Assembly (NCBI RefSeq): GCF_001427385.1
Contig: NZ_LMGJ01000034.1
Location: 148,910-212,909 of the forward strand
Origin: Mesorhizobium sp. Root157
Lineage (GTDB): Bacteria; Pseudomonadota; Alphaproteobacteria; Rhizobiales; Rhizobiaceae
Length of the DNA: 64,000 bases
Direction of reading: 5' to 3'
Shown: positions 54,947 to 64,000 of the stretch, piece after piece
How the letters are laid out: every line of letters starts with the position of its first letter
Position numbering within the stretch: the first letter of the stretch is position 1
Made by a program: the position numbers and the translations under genes
The notes under the pieces: generated by a model
Told to the model about the DNA's origin: nothing
Databases searched by the model: none
Seen by the model: only the letters and a program-made list of their open reading frames with translations

Positions 54947-55750
54947 GTGATGGATGGAAGCGAACAATCCGCCGGGCCCGTGTCTGCCCTGGAGCATGTC
55001 AGAGATCGGCTGCGCAAGCTTTATCACGGCAGCACGCCAGCGGCGTTCAAATTCCAGATCGCTGCCGTCATCGTCGATCTTGCGATCATCGTCTTCTTCA
55101 TCATTACGCCGGTCCTGCAGGAATCGCCCGCCTTCCTATGGCTCGACTATCTCGTTGCAGCGCTGGTCGCCGCCGACATTGTGGGGCGAATGCTGGCTTC
55201 CACCGATGTCGTGCGGCTTCTCAAGCAGCCGACCTCGTGGATCGACGGTTTCATCCTGCTGACGCTGCTTTTCCCCACGGCGCTGGCAAACCTGGCCTTC
55301 CTGCGCATCCTGCGGCTGTGGTCGCTGTCGCGCAGCGGCGCGTTGTGGCGGCACCTGGAAATGCGGCGGCTCCGCGCATGGCGCGACGCCAGCCATGCGG
55401 TGGTCAATCTGCTGACTTTCCTCTTCGTCGTCACCGGCTTCGTCTACACGTTCTTCTTTCGCGACGGTTCCGGATTCGCCGGCTATGTCGACGCGATGTA
55501 TGTGACGGTTGTCACCGTCACCACGACGGGATTTGGCGACATCGTTTTGCCGGGCGTAGCTGGCAAGCTCACCGCAATCGTCACCATGATCATCGGCATT
55601 TCTTTGTTCGTACGGCTGGCGCAAGCGATCTTCCGGCCGACGAAGGTGTTCTTTCCATGCCCCCAATGCGGATTGCAGCGCCATGAGCCGGACGCTGTTC
55701 ACTGCAAGGCCTGCGGTAACCTTCTCAACATTCCGGACGATGGAGAATAG
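54947..55750 (+). CDS. Voltage-gated-like potassium channel with C-terminal zinc ribbon
   Basis: 267 residues from GTG 54947 or ATG 54950. Five or six hydrophobic segments are visible (residues about 36-58, 64-82, 90-110, 150-170, 210-235). VTVTTTGFGDIVLPG forms the pore loop and the filter TTGFGD resembles, but is not identical to, TVGYGD. The S4-like stretch FLRILRLWSLSRSG has few positive charges. No RCK domain follows; instead the C-terminus has FPCPQCGLQ and CKACGN, a two-knuckle zinc ribbon. The ribbon may sense metal or join subunits; that is a guess. Confidence 0.85.
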   Translation: MMDGSEQSAGPVSALEHVRDRLRKLYHGSTPAAFKFQIAAVIVDLAIIVFFIITPVLQESPAFLWLDYLVAALVAADIVGRMLASTDVVRLLKQPTSWIDGFILLTLLFPTALANLAFLRILRLWSLSRSGALWRHLEMRRLRAWRDASHAVVNLLTFLFVVTGFVYTFFFRDGSGFAGYVDAMYVTVVTVTTTGFGDIVLPGVAGKLTAIVTMIIGISLFVRLAQAIFRPTKVFFPCPQCGLQRHEPDAVHCKACGNLLNIPDDGE

Positions 55751-55768
55751 CCTGACGGTCGGCGACCG

Positions 55769-56656
55769 TCAGGGAGCCGCGGCGACCGCCTCTTCCGGCT
55801 TCATTTTGCGCCGGCGCACGTTCACCAGATTGCCAAGCAGGATCAGGGCGGCGCCTGCAACGGTGAAGGCATCGAGGTTTTCGCTGTAGATCAGCCAGCC
55901 GACCAGCGCGGTAAACGGCAGGCGCAGGAAATCCATCGGCGAGATGATGGTGGCGTCGGCGTAGGTCAGTGCCCGGGCGAGGCAGAAGTGGGACGACATG
56001 CCGGTGAAGGCGATCGCCACGATCCACGGCCATAGCGTGAGCGGTGGATTGCGCCATTCCATCAGCGCCGGGACAAGGCCGATGATCGACTGGATAACCA
56101 GCATCCAGAAGATGATGCGCACCACGCTTTCGGTCCGGGTCAGCGATTTTACCATCACCATGGAAATGCCGAAACTCACGGCCGCGCACAGCACGACGAT
56201 GTGGCCTGGCGCAATCGCGCCGATGCCGGGGCGCACGATGATCAGCACGCCGAGCATACCGAATGCGATGGCGATGACCTTGCGGGCGCTCAGTTTCTCG
56301 CCAAGAAACATCACAGCGAGGATCGCCGTCCAGATCGGCGTGGTGAACTCGATCGAAACCAGCTCGGCCAGGGGTATCAGCGTCAGCGCATAGAGCCAGC
56401 CGGCCTGGCCCATGTAGTGGACGGCGTTACGTGCCGCATGCTGCATGGGCCTTTGGGTCCGCATCGCGGCAAAACCGCCGCTGGCCATCACCAGCGGCAG
56501 AAGGATGAGCAGCCCGACCAGCGAACGCAGTTCCATCACCTGAAAGACGTTCAGGGCATTGGTCGTTTCGCGCCCGGAGACGGTCATGCCGAGGAACGAG
56601 GCAATCGACAGCGCCATCCAGAAGGCGGCTTTGGGCAGGGAGGGGGCGGGCGTCAT
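55769..56656 (-). CDS. EamA/DMT-family transporter
   Basis: 295 residues with ten predicted membrane helices in two EamA repeats (residues about 8-140 and 150-285). The IEFTTPIWTAILAVMFLGEK segment is a repeat hallmark. Family members move amino acids, purines or other small metabolites, mostly outward. Substrate cannot be read from sequence. It is convergent with the ion-channel gene, 18 bases apart. Confidence 0.9.
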   Translation of the reverse strand: MTPAPSLPKAAFWMALSIASFLGMTVSGRETTNALNVFQVMELRSLVGLLILLPLVMASGGFAAMRTQRPMQHAARNAVHYMGQAGWLYALTLIPLAELVSIEFTTPIWTAILAVMFLGEKLSARKVIAIAFGMLGVLIIVRPGIGAIAPGHIVVLCAAVSFGISMVMVKSLTRTESVVRIIFWMLVIQSIIGLVPALMEWRNPPLTLWPWIVAIAFTGMSSHFCLARALTYADATIISPMDFLRLPFTALVGWLIYSENLDAFTVAGAALILLGNLVNVRRRKMKPEEAVAAAP

Positions 56657-56743
56657 GACGTTTTCTCGCAGCCCGTCGGGAATGCCGCAACCGCTAGTCA
56701 GTTGAAACCGGTGGGCCAGACCGCGCCGCGCATAGCATGTCGG

Positions 56744-58096
56744 TCAAATCCGCTCCCATGGGTGGCGGATTTCCGGCTCGTCGTCCTCGTCGGGCCTCGC
56801 CGGCCGGCCGCGATGTCCCTTGCCGAAGGTGTAGCCGGTCTCGACCGCCTTGCCGCCGAACTTGTCACGCAGCGCGTCGATGGCGCCCTCGGCCAGCGCG
56901 CGCTTGCGCGACTGGACATCGACGAGGTCGGGCGGATCGGCCTTGTCGTCGTCGGAAAGGTCGCTGACTCCGATGCCGAGCAGCCGGTATCTGGTGCCGT
57001 CGATTTCCTTTCGCATGAGATCGAGGCCGGTCGAGAAAATGCGGTCGGCAAGGCGCGTCGGGTCGCCGAGTTGCCGGTTTCTGGTGCGGATCTTGAAATC
57101 CTGCGATTTCAGCTTCAACACCACCGTGCGGCCGGCGATGCCGGCTTTCTTCAATCTGGCCGACACCTTTTCCGACAGTGCCCGCAACACCGGCACAAGA
57201 TCGTCGAGTCCGGCAATGTCCGTATCGAAGGTGGTTTCGGCCGACACGCTCTTGGAATCGCGGTCGGCACTGACGCGGCGGTCGTCTTCGCCGCGCGACA
57301 GCCGGTAGAGCCGGTCGCCCATGACGCCATAGCGGCGCATGAGATCTGTGCGCTCCATGCGCTGCAACTGGCCGATCAGGCGAATGCCGTCGCGTTCGAG
57401 CGATGCCGCGAACGCCTTGCCGACGCCCCAGATCATGGTCACCGGCTGCCCGGCGAGAAAGCCGACCGCTTCGGCTTCGCCAATGACCGAAAAGCCGCGC
57501 GGCTTGCGGAAGTCGGAAGCCACCTTGGCCAGGAACTTGCAGTAGGACAGGCCGGCCGAGGCGCTGATGCCGATTTCCTTTTCTATCGCCAGTGCAAAGC
57601 GCGCCAGCACCAGTGCCGGCGGCAGGCCGTGCAGGCGCTCCGTGCCGGACAGGTCGAGGAAGGCCTCGTCGATGGAGATCGGCTCCACCAGCGGTGTCAG
57701 TGCCTGCATCATGGTGCGCACCTCGCGCCCGACGCGGACATATTTTTCCATATCGGGTTTGATGACGATAGCCTCCGGGCAGGCTTCCAGCGCCTTGAAC
57801 ATCGGCATGGCGGAGCGCACGCCGCTGATGCGGGCGATGTAGCAGGCGGTGGAGACCACCCCGCGCTTGCCGCCGCCGATGATGACCGGCTTGTCCTTCA
57901 GCGCGGGATTGTCGCGCTTTTCAACCGCCGCGTAGAAGGCGTCGCAATCGATGTGGGCGAGGTGCAGGCGATACAATTCGGGGTGGCGCGCCAGCCTGGG
58001 GCTGCCGCAACGCTCGCAGCGCCGCGCTGCACTATCCTGCAGGGTCAGGCAGTCGCGGCAGAAGCCATGCTCGGGATCGTTGACAGCGGTGTTCAT
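56744..58096 (-). CDS. dinB: DNA polymerase IV DinB with N-terminal zinc finger
   Basis: 450 residues from the ATG at 58096; another ATG lies at 58108. Residues 10-32 have two Cys pairs (CRDC and CERC), a zinc finger not found in E. coli DinB but seen in some Rhizobiales copies. The Y-family core follows: [17 protein letters not shown], steric-gate region, and [15 protein letters not shown] with the catalytic acidic pair. It copies past DNA lesions and raises mutation. No LexA box was located. Confidence 0.93.
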   Translation of the reverse strand: MNTAVNDPEHGFCRDCLTLQDSAARRCERCGSPRLARHPELYRLHLAHIDCDAFYAAVEKRDNPALKDKPVIIGGGKRGVVSTACYIARISGVRSAMPMFKALEACPEAIVIKPDMEKYVRVGREVRTMMQALTPLVEPISIDEAFLDLSGTERLHGLPPALVLARFALAIEKEIGISASAGLSYCKFLAKVASDFRKPRGFSVIGEAEAVGFLAGQPVTMIWGVGKAFAASLERDGIRLIGQLQRMERTDLMRRYGVMGDRLYRLSRGEDDRRVSADRDSKSVSAETTFDTDIAGLDDLVPVLRALSEKVSARLKKAGIAGRTVVLKLKSQDFKIRTRNRQLGDPTRLADRIFSTGLDLMRKEIDGTRYRLLGIGVSDLSDDDKADPPDLVDVQSRKRALAEGAIDALRDKFGGKAVETGYTFGKGHRGRPARPDEDDEPEIRHPWERI

Positions 58097-58174
58097 TGGT
58101 GCGAACATAAAGAGAACAAACGATATGGTACGTCAGGAAGCGGGCAGCGGCAAGGTAGGGCGCCGGAGAGGACC

Positions 58175-58750
58175 ATGAGCACGACCATTGTGCCGGCTAC
58201 GCCCGAGCGGTGGCCGGATTTCGAGGATTTGTTCGGCAAGCAAGGCGCTTGTTACGGATGTTGGTGCACGCATTTCCGGCTCCCGCCGGCGGCGCGGCGC
58301 GAGAACGACCGCGAGCGCAACAAGGACCATATCAAGGCGCGCATCGAGGCCGGCCCGCCGCCCGGCCTGCTTGCCTTTCAGGATGGAAAGGCGGTCGGCT
58401 GGATGCAGATCGGGCCGCGCGCAGATGTGCCCGAGTTCAACAATGCGGGCAGAGGCTCGGCGCCGATGGAGCCGGCCGATGCCGACAATCCCGCCATATG
58501 GGCGATTTCGTGCTTCTTCCTGCGTACCAGGGCGCGTGGGCAAGGTCTCACGCACCAACTTGTCGAAGGCGGCATCGATTTTGCCCGCGACAATGGCGCG
58601 CGCCTGCTTGAGGCGTGCCCGATGGACCTGTCGCGCGATTCGCGTTCGATCGGCCTGTTCGTCGGTTCGACGCGCGTCTTCGAGAAAGCCGGTTTCCAGC
58701 GCATGATCGAGCGCAAGGCGGGCCGGCCGCTGGTTCGGCTGGTCTTGTAG
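58175..58750 (+). CDS. GNAT-family N-acetyltransferase
   Basis: 191 residues from the ATG at 58175, with GAGAGGA before it. Residues 20-35 carry a Cys-rich segment (CYGCWCTHF) typical of a branch of putative acetyltransferases. The GNAT acetyl-CoA site is FFLRTRARGQGLTHQLVEGG. The acceptor is unknown. It is divergent from dinB with 78 bases between starts. Confidence 0.85.
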   Translation: MSTTIVPATPERWPDFEDLFGKQGACYGCWCTHFRLPPAARRENDRERNKDHIKARIEAGPPPGLLAFQDGKAVGWMQIGPRADVPEFNNAGRGSAPMEPADADNPAIWAISCFFLRTRARGQGLTHQLVEGGIDFARDNGARLLEACPMDLSRDSRSIGLFVGSTRVFEKAGFQRMIERKAGRPLVRLVL

Positions 58751-58847
58751 TGCGGCAATTGGTTGGGCGTCACCAGCCCGATTGCGCAGAAGCTGGCGTT
58801 GCCAGCCGCGATGGGCAAAAAGGGTTCGGGTAAACCTCCCCGGACGG

Positions 58848-59468
58848 TCAGGAGGGGTTGAAATCCGCCGTTCCCTTGATTGCTTGCGCCAGCATTTTCT
58901 CGTATTTGCCGCGCGGCACGTCGACGGCGCCGAAGCGTTTCAGATGCTCGGTCGTGAATTGCGTGTCCAGAAGCGCGAAGCCTTGCCGGTTCAGGCGCTC
59001 GACAAGTCGAACGAGGCAGACCTTCGATGCGTCCGTTTCCTTCGAGAACATGCTTTCGCCGAAGAAAACCCGGCCGAGCGACACGCCGTAGAGCCCGCCT
59101 ACGAGGTGGCCGTCGCGCCAGGCTTCGACCGAATGGCAGTGCCCCATCCGGTGGAGTTGCACATAGGCTTCTCGGATCGGCCCGTTGATCCAGGTCGAGG
59201 CGCGTGTTTCCCGCTTTTCCGCGCATGCGTCGACGACAGATTCGAAGTCGAAATCGAAGCGGACGTCGAACAGGTTCCTGCGGACTGCCTTGGCCAGGCT
59301 TTTGGGAATGTGGAAGGCGTCCAGCGGAATGATGCCGCGCGTTTCCGGACGGACCCAAAACACTTCCGGGTCCGTGGCGCTTTCGGCCATGGGAAACACA
59401 CCGGAAGCGTAGGCCTTCAGCAGAAGGTCAGTCGGTATTCGAAAACCCGGGGCGAAGGGACGGGTCAT
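58848..59468 (-). CDS. aat: Leucyl/phenylalanyl-tRNA-protein transferase
   Basis: 206 residues from the ATG at 59468. [40 protein letters not shown] and [19 protein letters not shown] are Aat signatures. It adds Leu or Phe to proteins with N-terminal Lys or Arg, marking them for ClpS/ClpAP. It follows accC by ten bases, the usual arrangement in Rhizobiales. Confidence 0.95.
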   Translation of the reverse strand: MTRPFAPGFRIPTDLLLKAYASGVFPMAESATDPEVFWVRPETRGIIPLDAFHIPKSLAKAVRRNLFDVRFDFDFESVVDACAEKRETRASTWINGPIREAYVQLHRMGHCHSVEAWRDGHLVGGLYGVSLGRVFFGESMFSKETDASKVCLVRLVERLNRQGFALLDTQFTTEHLKRFGAVDVPRGKYEKMLAQAIKGTADFNPS

Positions 59469-59478
59469 CGTCTTGGTT

Positions 59479-60822
<1,344 letters not shown>

Positions 60823-60833
60823 CCCGGTCGGGC

Positions 60834-61301
60834 CTACTCGATCACGACCAGGGGCATGCCGTATTCGACCGGCTGCGCGTCCTCGATCAGGATGGCGGTG
60901 ACGGTGCCTGAACGCGGCGACGGAATCTGGTTCATCGTCTTCATCGCCTCGATGATCAGCAAGGTCTGGCCTTCCTTGACCGTTTGCCCGACCTCCACGA
61001 ACGGCTTGGCGTCCGGCGAGGCGGCGAGATAGGCGGTTCCCACCATGGGCGAAGGCACTGCGTTCTTCGTATCCGCCGCTGGAGCGGCCGGGGCCGGGAC
61101 GCCGGGTGCAACCGGCTGCGCAGGCGCCTGCGCGAAGACCGGTGGGGCTGCGACCGCGGCGTGAACGGTCTGCGTCTGGCGCGAAACGCGTACCTTGAAG
61201 TCGCCGAGTTCGACTTCGATCTCGGTCAGGTTGGTGTCGTTCAGTATGCCCGCCAGATCGCGGATCAGTTCCTGGTCGACGCCGTTTTTCTTCGTAGTCA
61301 T
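60834..61301 (-). CDS. accB: Acetyl-CoA carboxylase biotin carboxyl carrier protein
   Basis: 155 residues. A short N-terminal domain, a Pro/Ala-rich linker (residues 50-80) and the biotinyl domain with the modified Lys in [11 protein letters not shown] near residue 120. It carries the carboxyl group between AccC and AccAD. The gene stands between aroQ and accC with gaps of 27 and 11 bases. Confidence 0.97.
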   Translation of the reverse strand: MTTKKNGVDQELIRDLAGILNDTNLTEIEVELGDFKVRVSRQTQTVHAAVAAPPVFAQAPAQPVAPGVPAPAAPAADTKNAVPSPMVGTAYLAASPDAKPFVEVGQTVKEGQTLLIIEAMKTMNQIPSPRSGTVTAILIEDAQPVEYGMPLVVIE

Positions 61302-61328
61302 CGTTGAGCCTTCTTGTTTAAGCGCCGG

Positions 61329-61763
61329 TCATAGCCGCGCGGCCAGCGCCTGCAGCGCCAGGGTGTAACCGAGCGGACCGAAACCGCAAATCATTCCGAC
61401 AGCGTGAGGTGCTACCTTCGAGACGTGGCGAAACGGTTCGCGAGCGTGAATGTTGGACAGGTGCACCTCGACCACGGGCAGCGGCGCGGCCGCCCTTATG
61501 GCATCGTGGATGGCGATCGAGGTGTGTGTATAGGCGCCTGCATTGAGCACGATGCCCGCCGACGCCTGTGAAGCTTCCTGGATCCAGTCGACGAGTGCAC
61601 CTTCATGGTTGGATTGGCGAAAGTCTACCTCAAGCCCTAGCTCGGCTCCAGCCTTGCGGCAATCGCCAGCGATGTCGTCCAGGGTCTGGGTGCCATAGAT
61701 CGATGGCTCGCGCTTGCCGAGCATATTCAGATTGGGACCGTTTAAAACGAATATCGTTTTCAA
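61329..61763 (-). CDS. aroQ: Type II 3-dehydroquinate dehydratase
   Basis: 144 residues. [20 protein letters not shown] with the catalytic Tyr, [30 protein letters not shown] and [15 protein letters not shown] are conserved type II motifs. It acts in the shikimate pathway. It heads the aroQ-accB-accC-aat operon. Confidence 0.97.
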   Translation of the reverse strand: MKTIFVLNGPNLNMLGKREPSIYGTQTLDDIAGDCRKAGAELGLEVDFRQSNHEGALVDWIQEASQASAGIVLNAGAYTHTSIAIHDAIRAAAPLPVVEVHLSNIHAREPFRHVSKVAPHAVGMICGFGPLGYTLALQALAARL

Positions 61764-61903
61764 AAATGCCGACCTTTCCCGGCGCCGACCGTAACCGGTG
61801 CACCGGACCCTCTATAATGGGCATAGACCGCTGCGAAAAGAGCGCAAGTGCCTTCTTTTCCTGTCCACAGAGGCAGCGAAGGCGAAATCGCGGCTGGCCT
61901 GCT
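61764..61903. promoter_or_regulatory. Promoter region of the aroQ-accBC-aat operon
   Basis: 140 bases between the dsbA-like stop and aroQ start, both minus strand. It holds a perfect 12-base palindrome CCGGTGCACCGG (61795-61806), about 30 bases before the aroQ ATG, and an AT-rich ATTATAG next to it (on the minus strand) that could be a -10 element. Promoter assignment is by position. Confidence 0.4.
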
Positions 61904-62710
61904 TCAGAGCGCCGCCTTTGCCACCGCGATCTTTTCCGCCAGCGCCTCTTGGCCGAGCGCGCCGAACATCACCTCATTGCCGACGACGTAGGATGGCGTG
62001 CCGGTGATCGCCAACTTGTTGGCGAGGTCGTATGTCTTGGAAAGCGCATCGACGATCGAGGGGTCTTGCATCTTGGCACGCAGTTCGGCTTCGTCGGCGC
62101 CGAGCGACAGGGCGACCTTGAGAGCCGTCGCCTCGGTCGCCCGACCCTCTCCGCCCAGAAGCGCGTTGTGGAATTCGCCGTATTTCTCCGGCATCATCAG
62201 GTGGAAGGCCATCGAGACCATGCTGGCCTTTTGCGAATCGGGGCTGAGGATCGGGAATTCCTTGAGGACGAAGCGCAACTCCGGGTCGGCCTTGGTCAGC
62301 GCCTGCATGTCTTCCATGGCGCGTTTGCAGAAGCCGCAGTTGTAATCGTAGAACTCGACGATGGTGACCTTGCCGTTCGGATTGCCGACGACGCCGTCGA
62401 AGGTCGAATTGAAGATTTCGTCCTTGTTGTCCTCGATGACGCCGAGACTGGCGAGGCGCTGCTCTTCCTTCTGCTTGGCTTCCAGTGCTTCCTGCACCTC
62501 GAGCAGCACTTCCGGGTTCTTCAGCAGGTAATCGCGGATGATTTCTTCAACCTCGGCGCGGTCGACTTTCGTGTCGGTCGATGCCGCCTGCATCAGGGCA
62601 GGTGCGTCTTCGGCGTTTGCCACCTGTGGACCGGCAGTCATGAACCCGAGAGCCAGCATCGCCAGTCCGGCGGCGGTCCCTGCGGTGCCAAGCAGAATTG
62701 TCTTTTTCAT
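61904..62710 (-). CDS. DsbA-family thiol-disulfide oxidoreductase
   Basis: 268 residues from the ATG at 62710. An N-terminal signal peptide (KKTILLGTAGTAAGLAMLAL, cleavage after ANA near residue 33), a helical lead (45-95), then a thioredoxin fold with the active site C125-G-F-C128 in YDYNCGFCKRA and the cis-Pro region ITGTPSYVVG. It is the Com1/DsbA-like periplasmic type that makes or repairs disulfides. It is followed by aroQ and preceded by the M48 protease gene. Confidence 0.92.
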   Translation of the reverse strand: MKKTILLGTAGTAAGLAMLALGFMTAGPQVANAEDAPALMQAASTDTKVDRAEVEEIIRDYLLKNPEVLLEVQEALEAKQKEEQRLASLGVIEDNKDEIFNSTFDGVVGNPNGKVTIVEFYDYNCGFCKRAMEDMQALTKADPELRFVLKEFPILSPDSQKASMVSMAFHLMMPEKYGEFHNALLGGEGRATEATALKVALSLGADEAELRAKMQDPSIVDALSKTYDLANKLAITGTPSYVVGNEVMFGALGQEALAEKIAVAKAAL

Positions 62711-62751
62711 GATGATTTGTCCTTTGCTCGTTCCGCGTGCCGCCGGAACGC

Positions 62752-64000
62752 CTATTTCTTCTTGGCCGATTTGCCTTGGTTGATGATGTCCTGGGCGCGA
62801 ATCCACCCTGGCGAGCCTGGCTTGAGGCGTTGCTGCGCGCGCGTCGCGAAAACGGCTGCGTCCCTGTAGGCACCGGAATAGTAATGCCCCTCGGCCGTCG
62901 CCAGGTCCGCATCGCCGACATCGCCCAGCATGCCATAGGCCTGGGCAAGATAGCGGTAGCCGGACGCGTTCTCGCGGTCGCGTTCCAACCCGTTGGAGAT
63001 TTCGGTAACGGCCTTCTTCAGCGAATCCTGTGTTCCCACGGCAAGCAGCGCCTGGCCATACATGACGGACAAAAGCCCGGACCGGGCCGGGTCTAGGCTC
63101 GCGGCCTTGGCGTATTCGGCGGCCGCGTCCTTGGGCTTGTTGGCCTTCATCAGGATGTCGCCGCGCAATTCGTGGAAATAGGGGTTCTTGGGCTGCGCCT
63201 TGATCAAGGCGTCGGCCTTGGCCTGTGCGGAGCGCAAATTGCCGAAGAGATAGGTGGATTGCGCGTCGCCATATTTCGAAGCAAGGCTGGCCGGGTTCTT
63301 CTGGATCAGGCGCGATGCAGCAGCCTGGCCCTGCGTGTAGACCGCGATCTTCATGCGCATCATGTCGTGACGCTGCTGGAGCGCCGGCGAATCGGTCGTG
63401 TCGAAATAGGGGCTTTTCTGGATCAGCGTCTGCAGGTTGGAGATGCGATCCTGGGGCATCGGGTGGCTGACACGGTAGGGGTCGACCTGTGCGCCCGACA
63501 GCGACAATGCGCTCTGGAAGCGCTGGAAGGTCTTCAGCATGCCGCGGCCCGACTGGCCCGTCGCGTTCAGATAGGTGATGGCCGAGCGGTCGGCGGTGAT
63601 CTCTTCGCCGCGCTGGTAAGTGAGAAGGCTGCGGCGGGCAAATTCGCCGCCGCCGGTCGCCAATCCCATGCCGACGCCTGCGAGGCCCTTTGAGTCTGTG
63701 GTGGCGCCGGCGACCATTGCGCCTGCGCCGAGCAGGCCGGCGACAATTGCCATGGTCTTGGCGCGTTCCAACTGGTCGCGCAGCCGTTGCTGGTGGCCGC
63801 CGGCCAGGTGTCCGGCCTCATGGGCGATGACGCCGATGATCTCGTTGGGCGTTTCGGCCTGCAGCAACGCGCCGGTGTTGATGAACATGCGGCGGCCGGC
63901 GACGAAAGCGTTGAAGCTGTTGTCGTTGACCAGAACGATCTCGATCCCGGCCTTCGACAAGCCGGCCGCCTTGAAGATAGGCCGCGCATAGTCGCGCACC
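62752..64000 (-). CDS. M48-family metalloprotease with TPR repeats (BepA/YfgC-like), cut at the window edge
   Basis: The gene enters from the right edge, so its start is missing; 415 residues are visible. The zinc motif IAHEAGHLAGGHQQR and the third ligand region RGEEITADRSAITYLN are intact. The C-terminal part (from about residue 200) is made of TPR-like helices (SRLIQKNPASLASKYGDAQS, AQPKNPYFHELRGDILMKA). Such proteins are exported and check the folding of outer-membrane proteins in the periplasm. The pairing with a DsbA-like protein suits a periplasmic quality-control role. Confidence 0.9.
   Translation of the reverse strand, partial: VRDYARPIFKAAGLSKAGIEIVLVNDNSFNAFVAGRRMFINTGALLQAETPNEIIGVIAHEAGHLAGGHQQRLRDQLERAKTMAIVAGLLGAGAMVAGATTDSKGLAGVGMGLATGGGEFARRSLLTYQRGEEITADRSAITYLNATGQSGRGMLKTFQRFQSALSLSGAQVDPYRVSHPMPQDRISNLQTLIQKSPYFDTTDSPALQQRHDMMRMKIAVYTQGQAAASRLIQKNPASLASKYGDAQSTYLFGNLRSAQAKADALIKAQPKNPYFHELRGDILMKANKPKDAAAEYAKAASLDPARSGLLSVMYGQALLAVGTQDSLKKAVTEISNGLERDRENASGYRYLAQAYGMLGDVGDADLATAEGHYYSGAYRDAAVFATRAQQRLKPGSPGWIRAQDIINQGKSAKKK

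Noticed and set aside
56201..58174. Very long plus-strand frame (849 codons in all) running into the GNAT gene
   Set aside because: It is antisense to the EamA and dinB genes, whose motifs are clear. Only the last 191 codons, from the ATG at 58175, are a real gene.

Overview
The window reads as a chromosomal segment of a GC-rich alphaproteobacterium of the order Rhizobiales, most like the Mesorhizobium/Aminobacter group (Phyllobacteriaceae). This rests on gene content and order: CBP3 chaperone family-DUF177-plsX-fabH-ihfA-merR, aroQ-accB-accC-aat, DnaE1, a DinB with an N-terminal zinc finger, and PrsD/PrsE-type secretion genes. The genus is an inference from family resemblance; no search was run.

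Layout. (1) 0-9.6 kb: catabolism of methylated osmolytes or amines. A minus-strand run holds an MttB-family methyltransferase, a dimethylglycine/sarcosine dehydrogenase-like flavoprotein, a NYN-LOTUS RNA-processing-type protein and an M24 enzyme closely resembling the DMSP lyase DddP. It is flanked by an orphan PhnD-like binding protein and a class III aminotransferase. (2) 9.8-15.5 kb: conserved housekeeping genes (bamE, CBP3 family, DUF177, plsX, fabH, ihfA, merR-like, a DUF883-like membrane protein) ending at a tRNA-Pro(GGG). (3) 16-30 kb: an ABC-transporter-dependent polysaccharide locus with wzm/wzt, three methyltransferases, two glycosyltransferases, a complete rmlACBD operon and a phage-like DUF2793 protein. 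One methyltransferase carries a coiled coil, reminiscent of chain-length rulers such as WbdD. (4) 30-38 kb: a type I secretion locus (HlyD-like adaptor, ABC exporter with a long N-terminal extension) beside two unusual presumptive substrates. One is a 703-aa protein with about five tandem units sharing a Q-x-N...D-x-D motif. The other is a 628-aa low-complexity Gly/Asn/Gln-rich protein that carries one copy of the same motif. I consider this the most likely undescribed system in the window. (5) 39-46 kb: a Wzy-type exopolysaccharide locus (polymerase/ligase, undecaprenyl-phosphate sugar transferase, GT4, Wza, Wzc-like protein with a degraded kinase site). (6) 46-64 kb: housekeeping and detoxification genes (DUF1345, YaiI, glutathione-dependent formaldehyde genes gfa and adhC, pccA, dnaE, an ion channel with a zinc ribbon, an EamA transporter, dinB, a GNAT acetyltransferase, aat-accC-accB-aroQ, a DsbA-like thioredoxin, an M48 protease cut by the window end).

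How the parts fit. Regions 3-5 form a continuous 30-kb cell-surface block: two polysaccharides with different export routes, and between them a dedicated exporter for repetitive proteins. This suggests a biofilm or attachment matrix. Base composition is visibly lower around 21.5-23 kb and 28.7-30.1 kb, consistent with a mosaic, partly transferred block beginning just beyond the tRNA gene. The formaldehyde pathway at 47-49 kb could deal with formaldehyde released by the demethylation genes at 3-7 kb, although the two are 40 kb apart and no direct link is visible.
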